From positions 1 through 44,243 of the IMG/VR virus record IMGVR_UViG_3300046616_000070: a stretch of 44,243 nt of DNA; one strand, given 5' to 3'. Under the pieces are notes generated by a model. It ran no database searches, had not been told where the DNA came from, and saw nothing but the letters and a program-made list of their open reading frames with translations. The position numbers were made by a program, and so were the translations under genes. The stretch is from a virus. Within the stretch, counting starts at the first letter, position 1, and every line of letters begins with the position of its first letter. Shown piece after piece: positions 15,843 to 22,313 of the stretch.

Positions 15843-15914
15843 AAGCTGAATGATTTCTGTTGATGGCGTTCGTTTCTGAACAGACATGCAGGATGGAACG
15901 GCAAAAAAATGTTG

Positions 15915-15944
15915 CTGACCTTCCATTCATAAAATATCCACTGC
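15915..15944 (+). promoter_or_regulatory. Early motif family member with degenerate -10, upstream of the 116-aa gene
   Basis: CTGACC followed by TTCCATTCATAA matches the family left half, but the -10 position reads CACTGC. A TTGTCACC site follows at 15951-15958. Probably a regulator site or a weak promoter. Confidence 0.3.
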
Positions 15945-16000
15945 TGTAGTTTGTCACCAACCGCGTAGCGAACGCCTTCACCACAAAGCTAGTTGAGTTA

Positions 16001-16043
16001 AGGGATAAATCCCTAGACAGGGAACGAGCGTTCATGCTACGTT
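16001..16043 (+). promoter_or_regulatory. Perfect inverted repeat and possible leaderless promoter before the 116-aa gene
   Basis: AGGGAT-AA-ATCCCT (16001-16014) is a perfect 14-bp inverted repeat. It is followed by TAGACA (16014-16019), an 18-bp spacer holding GAAC-GAGC-GTTC (16022-16033), and TACGTT (16038-16043), only 3 bp before the ATG at 16047. If these boxes are real, the mRNA would start at or near the ATG (leaderless, like lambda cI from PRM), which fits the absence of a ribosome site. Confidence 0.45.
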
Positions 16044-16046
16044 CTC

Positions 16047-16397
16047 ATGATCATCAATGCCTCAAAGGAACTACACGAGATCATGCGCCATCTATTCGGA
16101 GTTACGGAGTTGCCAACCGAAGTCGAACCCGACCAACTCGTTTCATCGGACATTCCCGAAGGTTATGAAACTGTTGCAGGCTGGTGGGCGACACGCGAGA
16201 CTGCAGCGCTAGAGATGCTGAGCGATCCTATCGCAACGCTCTTTGACGACGAAGAACACCTAATCACCATCGCAGACAAACTGAACATCCTTTGGAAGTG
16301 GGTGCCCGCACCTCCAGCCTTCCAAGCGATGGGCTTCAAAATATCCAAAGCTTTTCCTTTGGAGCTACTGCAACAATTTTATCCGTTGCATCCGTAA
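16047..16397 (+). CDS. Unknown protein at the head of the lysogeny module
   Basis: 116 aa, acidic and mostly helical (ELHEIMRHLFGVTELPTEVEPDQLV, ETAALEMLSDPIATLFDDEEHLITIADKLNILWKW). No ribosome site precedes the ATG. Lower-GC, T-rich stretches at the end (AAAATATCCAAAGCTTTTCC) differ from the neighbouring genes. No DNA-binding helix-turn-helix is evident. Its position next to a MarR-like regulator and integrase suggests a role in the lysogeny decision, immunity or host fitness. Function cannot be assigned. Confidence 0.6.
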   Translation: MIINASKELHEIMRHLFGVTELPTEVEPDQLVSSDIPEGYETVAGWWATRETAALEMLSDPIATLFDDEEHLITIADKLNILWKWVPAPPAFQAMGFKISKAFPLELLQQFYPLHP

Positions 16398-16413
16398 ATC
16401 GAATATACCTCCC

Positions 16414-16438
16414 GGCGCACAATCATTGGAACTGCGCC
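16414..16438. repeat. Inverted repeat GGCGCA...TGCGCC
   Basis: Six-base arms at 16414-16419 and 16433-16438 around a 13-bp centre, immediately before the -35 box of the regulator promoter. Could be an operator or the end structure of the upstream transcript; there is no T-run. Confidence 0.4.
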
Positions 16439-16440
16439 GG

Positions 16441-16484
16441 TTGACGTGAGTGGAACTCCCTGCCTATAGTAGAGTTCTTCGAAC
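16441..16484 (+). promoter_or_regulatory. Promoter of the regulator-integrase operon with nested inverted repeats
   Basis: TTGACG (16441-16446), 18-bp spacer, TATAGT (16465-16470). GAACTC (16453-16458) and GAGTTC (16472-16477) are exact reverse complements bracketing the -10 box. GTTC-TTC-GAAC (16474-16484) is a second short palindrome at the start site. The layout fits autoregulation by the MarR-like product encoded 36 bp downstream. Confidence 0.7.
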
Positions 16485-16519
16485 AGTCGAGTGACTACAA
16501 CCGTACAGGAGCGCAGGCG

Positions 16520-16900
16520 ATGCCGACCAGAGGAACTATAGACGTGATGGGTGGTGAGAACTCGGAGGAGAACGAGTGGATCAACCGGCTTGCGCTGGTG
16601 ATCGACGAGTTCCGTAAGATCAGTCAGGACATCACGGCTAATCAAATGCTGGTCCTGCTTCGAATAGGTGAGCAGCCGGGCATCACGCAGAACAAGCTCG
16701 CTGAACTCACGGGCCTGCGGGACGGCACTATCTCTCGCATCTGCGCACTAATGTCAGAACGCGGTCATCAGTCGCGTGAGGGCCTCAACGTCATCTCCAT
16801 CAACCCAGTCCCCGGAGACTATCGCGCCAAGGGGCAGAAGCTCGTGGGCGACGGGCGACGCATGTTCAATAGCGTCAAGAACCTGATGACTTCGGACTAA
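16520..16900 (+). CDS. MarR-like winged helix-turn-helix regulator
   Basis: 126 aa; ATG 16520 follows AGGAGCGCAGGCG. The core DITANQMLVLLRIGEQPGITQNKLAELTGLRDGTISRICALMSERG matches the MarR-type winged HTH: first helix, the ITQNKLAELTGL-DGTISRICALM helix-turn-helix, then a wing (LNVISINPVPGDYRAKGQKL). Such proteins bind inverted repeats as dimers. It sits 19 bp upstream of the integrase with a palindrome-rich promoter in front. It is the only clear transcription factor of the lysogeny module, hence the best candidate for the lysogeny switch. No cI-like repressor was seen. Confidence 0.78.
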   Translation: MPTRGTIDVMGGENSEENEWINRLALVIDEFRKISQDITANQMLVLLRIGEQPGITQNKLAELTGLRDGTISRICALMSERGHQSREGLNVISINPVPGDYRAKGQKLVGDGRRMFNSVKNLMTSD

Positions 16901-16919
16901 CCAGAAGGACAAGCCGCTT

Positions 16920-18002
16920 ATGGCGACCTACCCTAAAGGCAATAAGTTCATTACTAAATTTATGATCGACGGCGTCCGTCATACTCGGATGCATGATACA
17001 GAAGCTGAGGGCGAAGCGTGGGAGCTGCAAAGCCGCGCTAACCTGAAACTAGGCAAGGCCCTTCCAGTCGCTGAGAAGAAGATCGGCGGCAGCGACGCTG
17101 GTAACCTCGGAAACCTTCTCCGCGAGACGGCAACCCTTCACTGGGCCAAGGGCAAGGACAGCTCCAAGTGCGAGCTGAACGCCACAACCTTCGTCAACTG
17201 GTGCGGCAAGGACATGCCGTCCCGCGATGCCTTCAAGCAGGCCAACATCGACGACTTCGTCGCATACCTCATCAACGAGCGTGAGGTGAGCGGCTCGACG
17301 GTCAATCGGTACTGCTCCGCCATCCGGGTCATGGCCCAGCGGATCATCAAGAAGTCCGACGAACTCCCCACGTTCCCCAAGTATAAAGAGAGCAGGGGCC
17401 GCTTCCGGTTCTTCTCCCACGAGGAGGAGCGCCAGATCACCGCGCTCTGGACGATCTGGGAACGGCATGCCGAACTCGACTTCCTGACCTTCCTGATCGA
17501 CACCGGAGCCCGCACATACACCGAGGGGCAGGCTCTTAAGTGGGACGCCATCCACGCCGACCGGGCCATCTTCTGGGACACCAAGAATGGTGGCTTCCGC
17601 GCGGTGCCGCTGAGCGAGCGGGCCAAGGCTGCGCTGGAGCGGCGGCGTAAACTAAAAGGTAACCAAGCCGGGCCATTCGCCGATCTGGACAAGAGCCACA
17701 TGCGCTGGCTGTGGGAACGCACCCGTGCCCAGCTCCCGCATCTGGAGGATGCCGTCCTGTACTGCACCCGGCACACCTACGGTTCGCGTATGGTCATGAA
17801 CGGGGTACCCCTGTCGGTCTTGAAGAAGCTGATGGGCCACAGCGACATCAAGATGACTGAGCGCTACGCCGTGTTCGAGGACAACGCCGCCTTCGCCGCC
17901 GCGCTTACCGCCTTGAACGGGAACGGCTTTGCACCGCAGCAACCGGCCCTCTCGGTAGTGGTCGATAACGCGAAACTTGCACCTGAAGTCGGGGTGCAGT
18001 AG
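16920..18002 (+). CDS. int: Tyrosine recombinase (phage integrase)
   Basis: 360 aa. The N-terminal arm-binding region (1-55) is followed by a SAM-like core-binding domain (about 60-155) and a catalytic domain. Catalytic residues visible: R198 in GARTYTEGQALKW, K222 in DTKNGGF, R284 in YCTRHTYGS (first His of HxxR replaced by Y281), H307 in MGHSD and nucleophile Y316 in MTERYAVF. It would integrate the phage at attP, probably the tRNA-Leu directly downstream. An integrase upstream of RNAP is typical of temperate marine T7-like phages. It shares the promoter at 16441 with the MarR-like gene. Confidence 0.95.
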   Translation: MATYPKGNKFITKFMIDGVRHTRMHDTEAEGEAWELQSRANLKLGKALPVAEKKIGGSDAGNLGNLLRETATLHWAKGKDSSKCELNATTFVNWCGKDMPSRDAFKQANIDDFVAYLINEREVSGSTVNRYCSAIRVMAQRIIKKSDELPTFPKYKESRGRFRFFSHEEERQITALWTIWERHAELDFLTFLIDTGARTYTEGQALKWDAIHADRAIFWDTKNGGFRAVPLSERAKAALERRRKLKGNQAGPFADLDKSHMRWLWERTRAQLPHLEDAVLYCTRHTYGSRMVMNGVPLSVLKKLMGHSDIKMTERYAVFEDNAAFAAALTALNGNGFAPQQPALSVVVDNAKLAPEVGVQ

Positions 18003-18035
18003 ATACCCCGGCCATGCTGCTCGGGCCTTCGACCG

Positions 18036-18087
18036 GGTGACAATGCGGGTGACAAAGGGGTGCCAATTCGCACCTCTTAGGTGACAA
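18036..18087 (+). repeat. Left arm-type sites: three GGTGACAA direct repeats
   Basis: Exact GGTGACAA at 18036-18043, 18048-18055 and 18080-18087, the last ending one base before the tRNA. Same orientation as four copies to the right of the tRNA. This layout (repeats on both sides of a core) is that of integrase arm sites in attP. A hairpin AGGGGTGC-CAATTC-GCACCTCT (18055-18077 region) lies between copies 2 and 3. Confidence 0.65.
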
Positions 18088-18088
18088 A

Positions 18089-18173
18089 GCGGGCGTGGTG
18101 GAATTGGTAGACACAGCGGCTTTAGGTGCCGCCGCCGAAGGGTTTAGGGGTTCGAGTCCCTTCGCCCGCACCA
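18089..18173 (+). tRNA. tRNA-Leu (anticodon UAG), complete with encoded CCA; probable attP core
   Basis: Acceptor GCGGGCG pairs with CGCCCGC, discriminator A at 18170, CCA at 18171-18173. The anticodon arm GCGGC-TTTAGGT-GCCGC gives anticodon UAG. It has a class II variable region and T arm with TTCGAGT. The tRNA looks functional. A leucine tRNA directly after an integrase, between direct repeats, suggests that it is the site of integration and restores the host tRNA-Leu when the prophage inserts. It may also serve simply as a phage tRNA. Confidence 0.95.
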
Positions 18174-18243
18174 TGAACTACACGGGATTTAGGTTCCCGA
18201 GAGACTTACTCTACGATAGGCAACCTTCTACTAACATATTGAT

Positions 18244-18274
18244 AGCAGTCCAGAAATGGGCTGCTTTTTCTTTT
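18244..18274 (+). terminator. Intrinsic terminator after int/tRNA
   Basis: AGCAGTCC (18244-18251), loop AGAAAT, GGGCTGCT (18258-18265): 7 base pairs plus one T-G pair, followed by TTTTCTTTT. A standard Rho-independent terminator that would isolate the lysogeny operon and tRNA from the RNAP region. Confidence 0.85.
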
Positions 18275-18279
18275 GCCCA

Positions 18280-18309
18280 GTCATACTACGATATGAAGGT
18301 GGATATGGG
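18280..18309 (+). promoter_or_regulatory. Early motif family member upstream of the RNAP operon
   Basis: GTCATA, spacer beginning CTACGATATGAAG, TATGGG at the 18-bp position. It lies just after the terminator and before the small genes leading to RNAP, so it is a candidate promoter for the polymerase operon. Confidence 0.45.
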
Positions 18310-18352
18310 TGACACCCGCTTTGGTGACAGTGGAGCGGTGACAAAGTGACAA
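18308..18352 (+). repeat. Right arm-type sites: four (G/A)GTGACA direct repeats
   Basis: GGTGACA at 18308-18314 and 18323-18329, GGTGACAA at 18337-18344 and AGTGACAA at 18345-18352, all in the same orientation as the three left copies. Together they bracket the tRNA-Leu and support an attP of about 320 bp. Confidence 0.65.
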
Positions 18353-18377
18353 ATCGAGAGAACAGGATGAGAACAGG

Positions 18378-18563
18378 ATGATAACAGTCCGTCCGCTGAC
18401 AAAGGACAACAAGCCATTGCCGAACACGCGGGTCTGGCTCTGGCGCGACGACCAGAAGCAATGGGTAGTCGAGCGGTTCACGCGATCGATCGATGGCTGG
18501 ATCGGCAACCCGGAGCTGGCTTACACGCACTGGGCCGACCTGATCGTGCCGCCACGCCCATGA
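18378..18563 (+). CDS. DUF551-like small protein
   Basis: 61 aa. TRVWLWRDDQKQWV in the middle and THWADLIVPPRP at the end match the typical DUF551 pattern (VLVW..., then THWMPLPEPP), a family of small phage proteins of unknown function. ATG 18378 has AGGA about 10 bases upstream. The stop overlaps the next ATG. Confidence 0.6.
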   Translation: MITVRPLTKDNKPLPNTRVWLWRDDQKQWVVERFTRSIDGWIGNPELAYTHWADLIVPPRP

Positions 18564-18964
18564 GCCCCGAAGAGATTTGGGACTGGCAGTGCAAGATGCA
18601 CATCTGGTCCTGCTGGCTCTACGAGATCGACGCGAGCCCCGCCCTCGACGACAGCGGCTACGACTGGCTCTGCCGGTTGCTCGCCAGCAACTACGCCAAG
18701 CTGCCCGGCTGGTTCACCCAGCGCGTCACCATGGGTGACCTCACCACCGGCACCGGCAGTGCCATCGCCAAGACCCTCACACCCGAAGAGATCGCAGCCG
18801 CCCGCTGGTGGCGCGACGAACACATACCAGCCATGCAAAAGGAAGCTGATGAACGCCGCATTGAAATTGAGAGAAGAGCATCTGGAACAACAGGCCCAGC
18901 ACAAGGGCGCAAAGCGGGTAAGGGATCAGGTCGCAAAGGCAAAGGAACGCGGGCTCGGGGCTGA
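18560..18964 (+). CDS. Hypothetical protein upstream of RNAP
   Basis: 134 aa, ATGA overlap with the DUF551-like gene. It is Trp-rich at the N-terminus (EEIWDWQCKMHIWSCWLYEID), followed by helical segments and a strongly basic tail (RRASGTTGPAQGRKAGKGSGRKGKGTRARG). The tail overlaps the RNAP start by 116 bp in another frame, which may account for its odd composition. No family recognised. Confidence 0.55.
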   Translation: MSPEEIWDWQCKMHIWSCWLYEIDASPALDDSGYDWLCRLLASNYAKLPGWFTQRVTMGDLTTGTGSAIAKTLTPEEIAAARWWRDEHIPAMQKEADERRIEIERRASGTTGPAQGRKAGKGSGRKGKGTRARG

Positions 18965-21302
18965 CACTCCGGGTGGCGTCGCGCTCATGAAGCGGGCCAT
19001 CGAGCCACTCTCGACTGCCATCAAGAACACGATCACCGATGCCCGGTCAGGCAAGGCTGGTCGCCGTCACGTTGCCATCGCCACTCTGGAGAAGATGGAA
19101 CCCGACGTGATCGCCTACCTCACCACCCGCGAGGTGTTGAGCGGTGCCATGGATCAGGCCGGGCTCACCGCCACCGCCATCAAGATCGGCTCGGCGCTGG
19201 AAGAGGAACTGAGGCTGCAGGCGTTCGATGAACAGCAGCCCGACCTCTACCACACCATCATGCGCCGCCTTAAGGAACGCGGAGCCGGGGCCGGGCATGC
19301 CCGTAAGGTGTTCGTGTTCGCGGCCAACAAGCCCGACGCTCAGGTCGAGCTACCGCGCATCGTCAAGACCGAGAAGATGCACATCGGGGTGCGCCTGATC
19401 GAGCTGATGATCGAGGCCACCGGCTTCGTCGAGACGGTCACCGTGCGCGTCGGCAAGTCCAAGACCCGCTCAGTCATCCGCCCAACCGAGGCGGCAGCGA
19501 AATGGATGGAGGACAAGAACCTCCGCGCGGAACTGATCAGCCCGGCCTATGCGCCCATGGTGGTCCCGCCGCTGGACTGGGAGGGCGTCTCGGGCGGCGG
19601 CTACATCAGCCCATCGTTCAAGGCGCTGCCGCTGGTCAAGAAGGCCAACAAGAAGCAGCACCGCGAGCTGCTGGAGCGGGCCGATCTGTCGCTTGTGCTG
19701 CGGGCTCTCAACGCCATCCAGCGCACGCCATGGCAGGTCAACCAGCAGGTTCTCGACGTGATGCAGGAGGTCTGGGACAAGAGCTACGACATCGCCATGC
19801 CGGGCCGAGAGGACAAGCTGCTGCCTCCGATGCCAGCCGGGCACGCTATCGCCGAGACCTCCGAGGAAGCGTGGGCGAACGTCAATCCCGATGCCAAGAA
19901 GGCATGGATGCGCGAAGCCCGCATGGTCTATGAGGGCAACGCCAGCTCCAAGGGCAAGCGGATGGGCATCAGCCAGATCATCCACACCGCGAAGGAACTG
20001 GCCGGGGAGCCTGAGATATACTTCCCCCACCAGCTCGACTTCCGGGGCCGGGCATACGCCGTGCCCATCGGGCTCAACCCGCAGGGTAGCGACCACGCCA
20101 AGGCGCTGCTGCACTTCGCACACGGCAAGGCGATCACCACGCCCCGCGCTGCGGGCTGGCTCGCGATCAACGGTGCCAACCTCTACGGCTTTGACAAGGC
20201 CGCGTTCGCCGACCGCATCGCATGGGTCGAGGAACGAGAGGAGCAGATCAAGTACACCGCACGGTCCCCGCTGGCTGACCTCTGGTGGACTGATGCGGAC
20301 AAGCCGTGGTGCTTCCTCGCTTGGATTTTCGAGTATGCGAAATTCCTGGGGGAAGGTTATGGGTTCGTCTCGACCTACAACTGCTCGGTCGATGGAAGCT
20401 GCAACGGCCTGCAGCATTTCAGTGCCATGCTCCGCGACCCTGTTGGTGGCGCTGCCGTCAACCTCGTGCCCGGCGATCTGCCTGCTGACATCTACCAGCG
20501 CGTGGCCAACCGCGTCATCGAGAAGCTTAAGGCCGAGGATGGCGACGACTGGGTGGCGCGGGGCTGGCTGGACTTCGGCATCAACCGCAAGATCACCAAG
20601 CGCCCGGTCATGGTGCTGCCCTACGGCGGCACGTTCAAGAGCTGCATGGAGTACGTTCGCGAGGCCGTAGGGGAACGCATCGCAGATGGTGCGGAGAACC
20701 CCTTCGGCGACGAGCTGGGCAAGACCACGGCCACGCTCTCACGCTTCGTATGGGACAGCATCGGCGACGTTGTCGTTGCTGCCCGCACGGCAATGGACTG
20801 GCTGCAGAAGTGTGCTCGCGTCGCGTCTAAGCATGGCGTGCCGCTGACATGGACGACGCCGTCAGGCTTCCCCGTGTTCCAGAGCTACATGGACATCACC
20901 CAGCGGCGCGTGAAGACCCGGCTGCAGGGCAGCTTGACGTACCTCTCCATTGCGGAGGAGGGCGACAAGATCGATGCGGGGCGACAGGCGCTGGCAGTGT
21001 CACCAAACTTCGTCCACTCCAAGGACGCGGCGGCAATGATGCTGACCATCGCACTGGCCCTCGACAATGGCGTCTCCGCGTTCGCCATGATCCATGACAG
21101 CTACGGCACCCACGCCGCCGACATGGACATGCTCGCGGCCTGCCTGAGGCATGCGTTCGTTGACCTCTACGAGGAGCACAATGTCCTCGCCGAGTTCCTC
21201 GCCGCACTCCCTGATGCGGTACGGGCCGAGTGCCCGCCGCCACCACCGCTCGGATCGCTGGACATCCAAGGGGTGCTCCAGTCCGAGTTCTTTTTTGCCT
21301 AG
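18849..21302 (+). CDS. Single-subunit DNA-directed RNA polymerase, T7 gp1-like
   Basis: 817 aa from ATG 18849 (AAAAGGAAG upstream); T7 RNAP is 883 aa. Motif A SVDGSCNGLQHFSAM (catalytic D515), motif B KRPVMVLPYGGTF (K584, Y592; T7 K631, Y639), motif C AMIHDSYGTHA (H749, D750; T7 D812), and the C-terminal EFFFA foot (T7 FAFA). It transcribes the phage middle and late genes from phage-specific promoters, for which candidates are given at 4296, 11156, 12023, 21339 and 31271. Divergence in the specificity loop region is expected because those promoters are not T7-like. Confidence 0.97.
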   Translation: MNAALKLREEHLEQQAQHKGAKRVRDQVAKAKERGLGADTPGGVALMKRAIEPLSTAIKNTITDARSGKAGRRHVAIATLEKMEPDVIAYLTTREVLSGAMDQAGLTATAIKIGSALEEELRLQAFDEQQPDLYHTIMRRLKERGAGAGHARKVFVFAANKPDAQVELPRIVKTEKMHIGVRLIELMIEATGFVETVTVRVGKSKTRSVIRPTEAAAKWMEDKNLRAELISPAYAPMVVPPLDWEGVSGGGYISPSFKALPLVKKANKKQHRELLERADLSLVLRALNAIQRTPWQVNQQVLDVMQEVWDKSYDIAMPGREDKLLPPMPAGHAIAETSEEAWANVNPDAKKAWMREARMVYEGNASSKGKRMGISQIIHTAKELAGEPEIYFPHQLDFRGRAYAVPIGLNPQGSDHAKALLHFAHGKAITTPRAAGWLAINGANLYGFDKAAFADRIAWVEEREEQIKYTARSPLADLWWTDADKPWCFLAWIFEYAKFLGEGYGFVSTYNCSVDGSCNGLQHFSAMLRDPVGGAAVNLVPGDLPADIYQRVANRVIEKLKAEDGDDWVARGWLDFGINRKITKRPVMVLPYGGTFKSCMEYVREAVGERIADGAENPFGDELGKTTATLSRFVWDSIGDVVVAARTAMDWLQKCARVASKHGVPLTWTTPSGFPVFQSYMDITQRRVKTRLQGSLTYLSIAEEGDKIDAGRQALAVSPNFVHSKDAAAMMLTIALALDNGVSAFAMIHDSYGTHAADMDMLAACLRHAFVDLYEEHNVLAEFLAALPDAVRAECPPPPPLGSLDIQGVLQSEFFFA

Positions 21303-21331
21303 TCACCTTCAAAACGTAGAGTAGCTATGCA
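21302..21331 (+). promoter_or_regulatory. Early motif family member after RNAP
   Basis: GTCACC, spacer TTCAAAACGTAGAGTAGC, then TATGCA. It begins at the RNAP stop codon and lies directly in front of the phage promoter-like site B, giving two different promoter types in tandem. Confidence 0.45.
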
Positions 21332-21338
21332 AGGTAGG

Positions 21339-21359
21339 AATAGGTTGCACTCTCACCTA
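21339..21359 (+). promoter_or_regulatory. Candidate phage RNAP promoter (site B) for the replication genes
   Basis: AATAGGTTGCACTCTCACCTA, sharing AATAGGTTGCACT with site A. It sits in the 78-bp gap between RNAP and the first middle gene, the expected place for a class II promoter. Confidence 0.65.
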
Positions 21360-21380
21360 ACCGAACGCTGAAAGGTTCAC

Positions 21381-21542
21381 ATGAAGCATTCACTGACCAT
21401 CCGCATGGGCGCTGCCAACTGGGACGCTACGCTGTCCAACGGCACCCGCTTTGACTTCCGCTCGATGACCACCGCCGACCGCAAGAAGTGGTACGGGGCG
21501 TTTATGTCGTCGGTGCGCAAGATGTACCGAGGGGCTCGCTGA
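21381..21542 (+). CDS. Hypothetical small protein, first middle gene
   Basis: 53 aa: it starts MKHSLTIRMGAANWDATLSN and ends KMYRGAR. AAAGG lies 6 bases before the ATG. The beta-rich start and basic helical end give no recognised family. The stop overlaps the next start (TGATG). Confidence 0.65.
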   Translation: MKHSLTIRMGAANWDATLSNGTRFDFRSMTTADRKKWYGAFMSSVRKMYRGAR

Positions 21543-21745
21543 TGCGGGAGACCCTGATCAACCTCGGCCTCTCAGTCGCACTGATGGGCATCACCATCAT
21601 GGGCCTGCTGCTCCTCGGAGTGGAAGCCAAGACGATCCTGTCGTGGTTCGTCGTCGTCTCCCTCGCGTCCGGCGTGGTCTGCGTCATCACCCTCGTGATG
21701 GAGTTCGTGGACACCATGCGGGCATGGCTCAACATCCTGCGGTGA
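21542..21745 (+). CDS. Small membrane protein with two transmembrane segments
   Basis: 67 aa. Hydrophobic segments at about 5-25 (LINLGLSVALMGITIMGLLLL) and 32-53 (ILSWFVVVSLASGVVCVITLVM). The ATG overlaps the previous stop. Function unknown. Confidence 0.65.
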   Translation: MRETLINLGLSVALMGITIMGLLLLGVEAKTILSWFVVVSLASGVVCVITLVMEFVDTMRAWLNILR

Positions 21746-21855
21746 CCGAGTTCATCTCGTTTCTCGCAGGCTTCGGGCTGGGGATCGGCGCGACCTCAGC
21801 CTTCGTCATCCGCGCAGCACTCAAGGACATCAAGGAACTGTCTCAGCTCACATGA
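21742..21855 (+). CDS. 37-aa single-pass membrane protein
   Basis: GTG start overlapping the previous stop (GTGA): TEFISFLAGFGLGIGATSAFVIRAALKDIKELSQLT. One transmembrane segment followed by a short amphipathic tail. An in-frame ATG at 21724 would add six residues. The stop overlaps the next ATG. Confidence 0.5.
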   Translation: MTEFISFLAGFGLGIGATSAFVIRAALKDIKELSQLT

Positions 21856-22115
21856 TCAACCGTGACCAGATGACTAACGCCGACGCTCAGCTCGTTGCTG
21901 ACGCTGGCATCGCCATCCTCGACCGGATGCAGAACTACAAGCCGCACATCCAGCCACTGGCACTGTGCGCCGCGTTCCTCACTCTCGCCGCTCACATCCG
22001 CGTCCCTGCTCAGGACCTCTTCACGCTCACGACCAACATGCTGTCGGAGGAAGAGAACATCGCGGAGTTCAAGGCGCTGCGTGACTACGTCAAGTACGAG
22101 ATCAAGCGTGCTTAG
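21852..22115 (+). CDS. Hypothetical protein
   Basis: 87 aa, ATGA overlap. Fully helical prediction (TNADAQLVADAGIAILDRMQNYKPHIQPLALCAAFLTLAAHI, then EEENIAEFKALRDYVKYEIKRA). No DNA-binding or catalytic motif is evident. It lies among middle-region small genes before the SSB gene. Confidence 0.6.
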   Translation: MINRDQMTNADAQLVADAGIAILDRMQNYKPHIQPLALCAAFLTLAAHIRVPAQDLFTLTTNMLSEEENIAEFKALRDYVKYEIKRA

Positions 22116-22173
22116 GCTCTGGCCGGTCTGGCTGATCCTCGCCGCCGTCGTCATCGGGGCGCTGCCTCGCTGA
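22108..22173 (+). CDS. Possible 21-aa membrane micro-protein
   Basis: GTG start inside the end of the previous gene; the product ends LRLWPVWLILAAVVIGALPR, almost entirely one hydrophobic helix. The stop overlaps the next ATG (TGATG). The overlaps support translation, but the size leaves it uncertain. Confidence 0.35.
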   Translation: MLRLWPVWLILAAVVIGALPR

Positions 22174-22301
22174 TGTCCCGCAACCTCTCACTCGCAATCC
22201 ATATGTGGCGGCAGGGCTATCCAATCCCTGTTGATCTCCACACCGCACTCACCAACGAGGGGCTCAACGTGGCCCGCCTCGAACAGCGCTATCGCGCGTA
22301 A
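22173..22301 (+). CDS. Hypothetical 42-aa protein
   Basis: Starts MSRNLSLAIHMWRQGYPIP and ends VARLEQRYRA. Pattern of a small helical protein with a central YPIPVDL element seen in short phage proteins of unknown function. It precedes the SSB gene by 12 bp. Confidence 0.55.
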   Translation: MSRNLSLAIHMWRQGYPIPVDLHTALTNEGLNVARLEQRYRA

Positions 22302-22313
22302 GGAATACACTGA

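Noticed and set aside
18173-18349. A 58-aa frame starting in the CCA end of tRNA-Leu
   Set aside because: It runs through the intrinsic terminator and the arm-type repeats and has no ribosome site.
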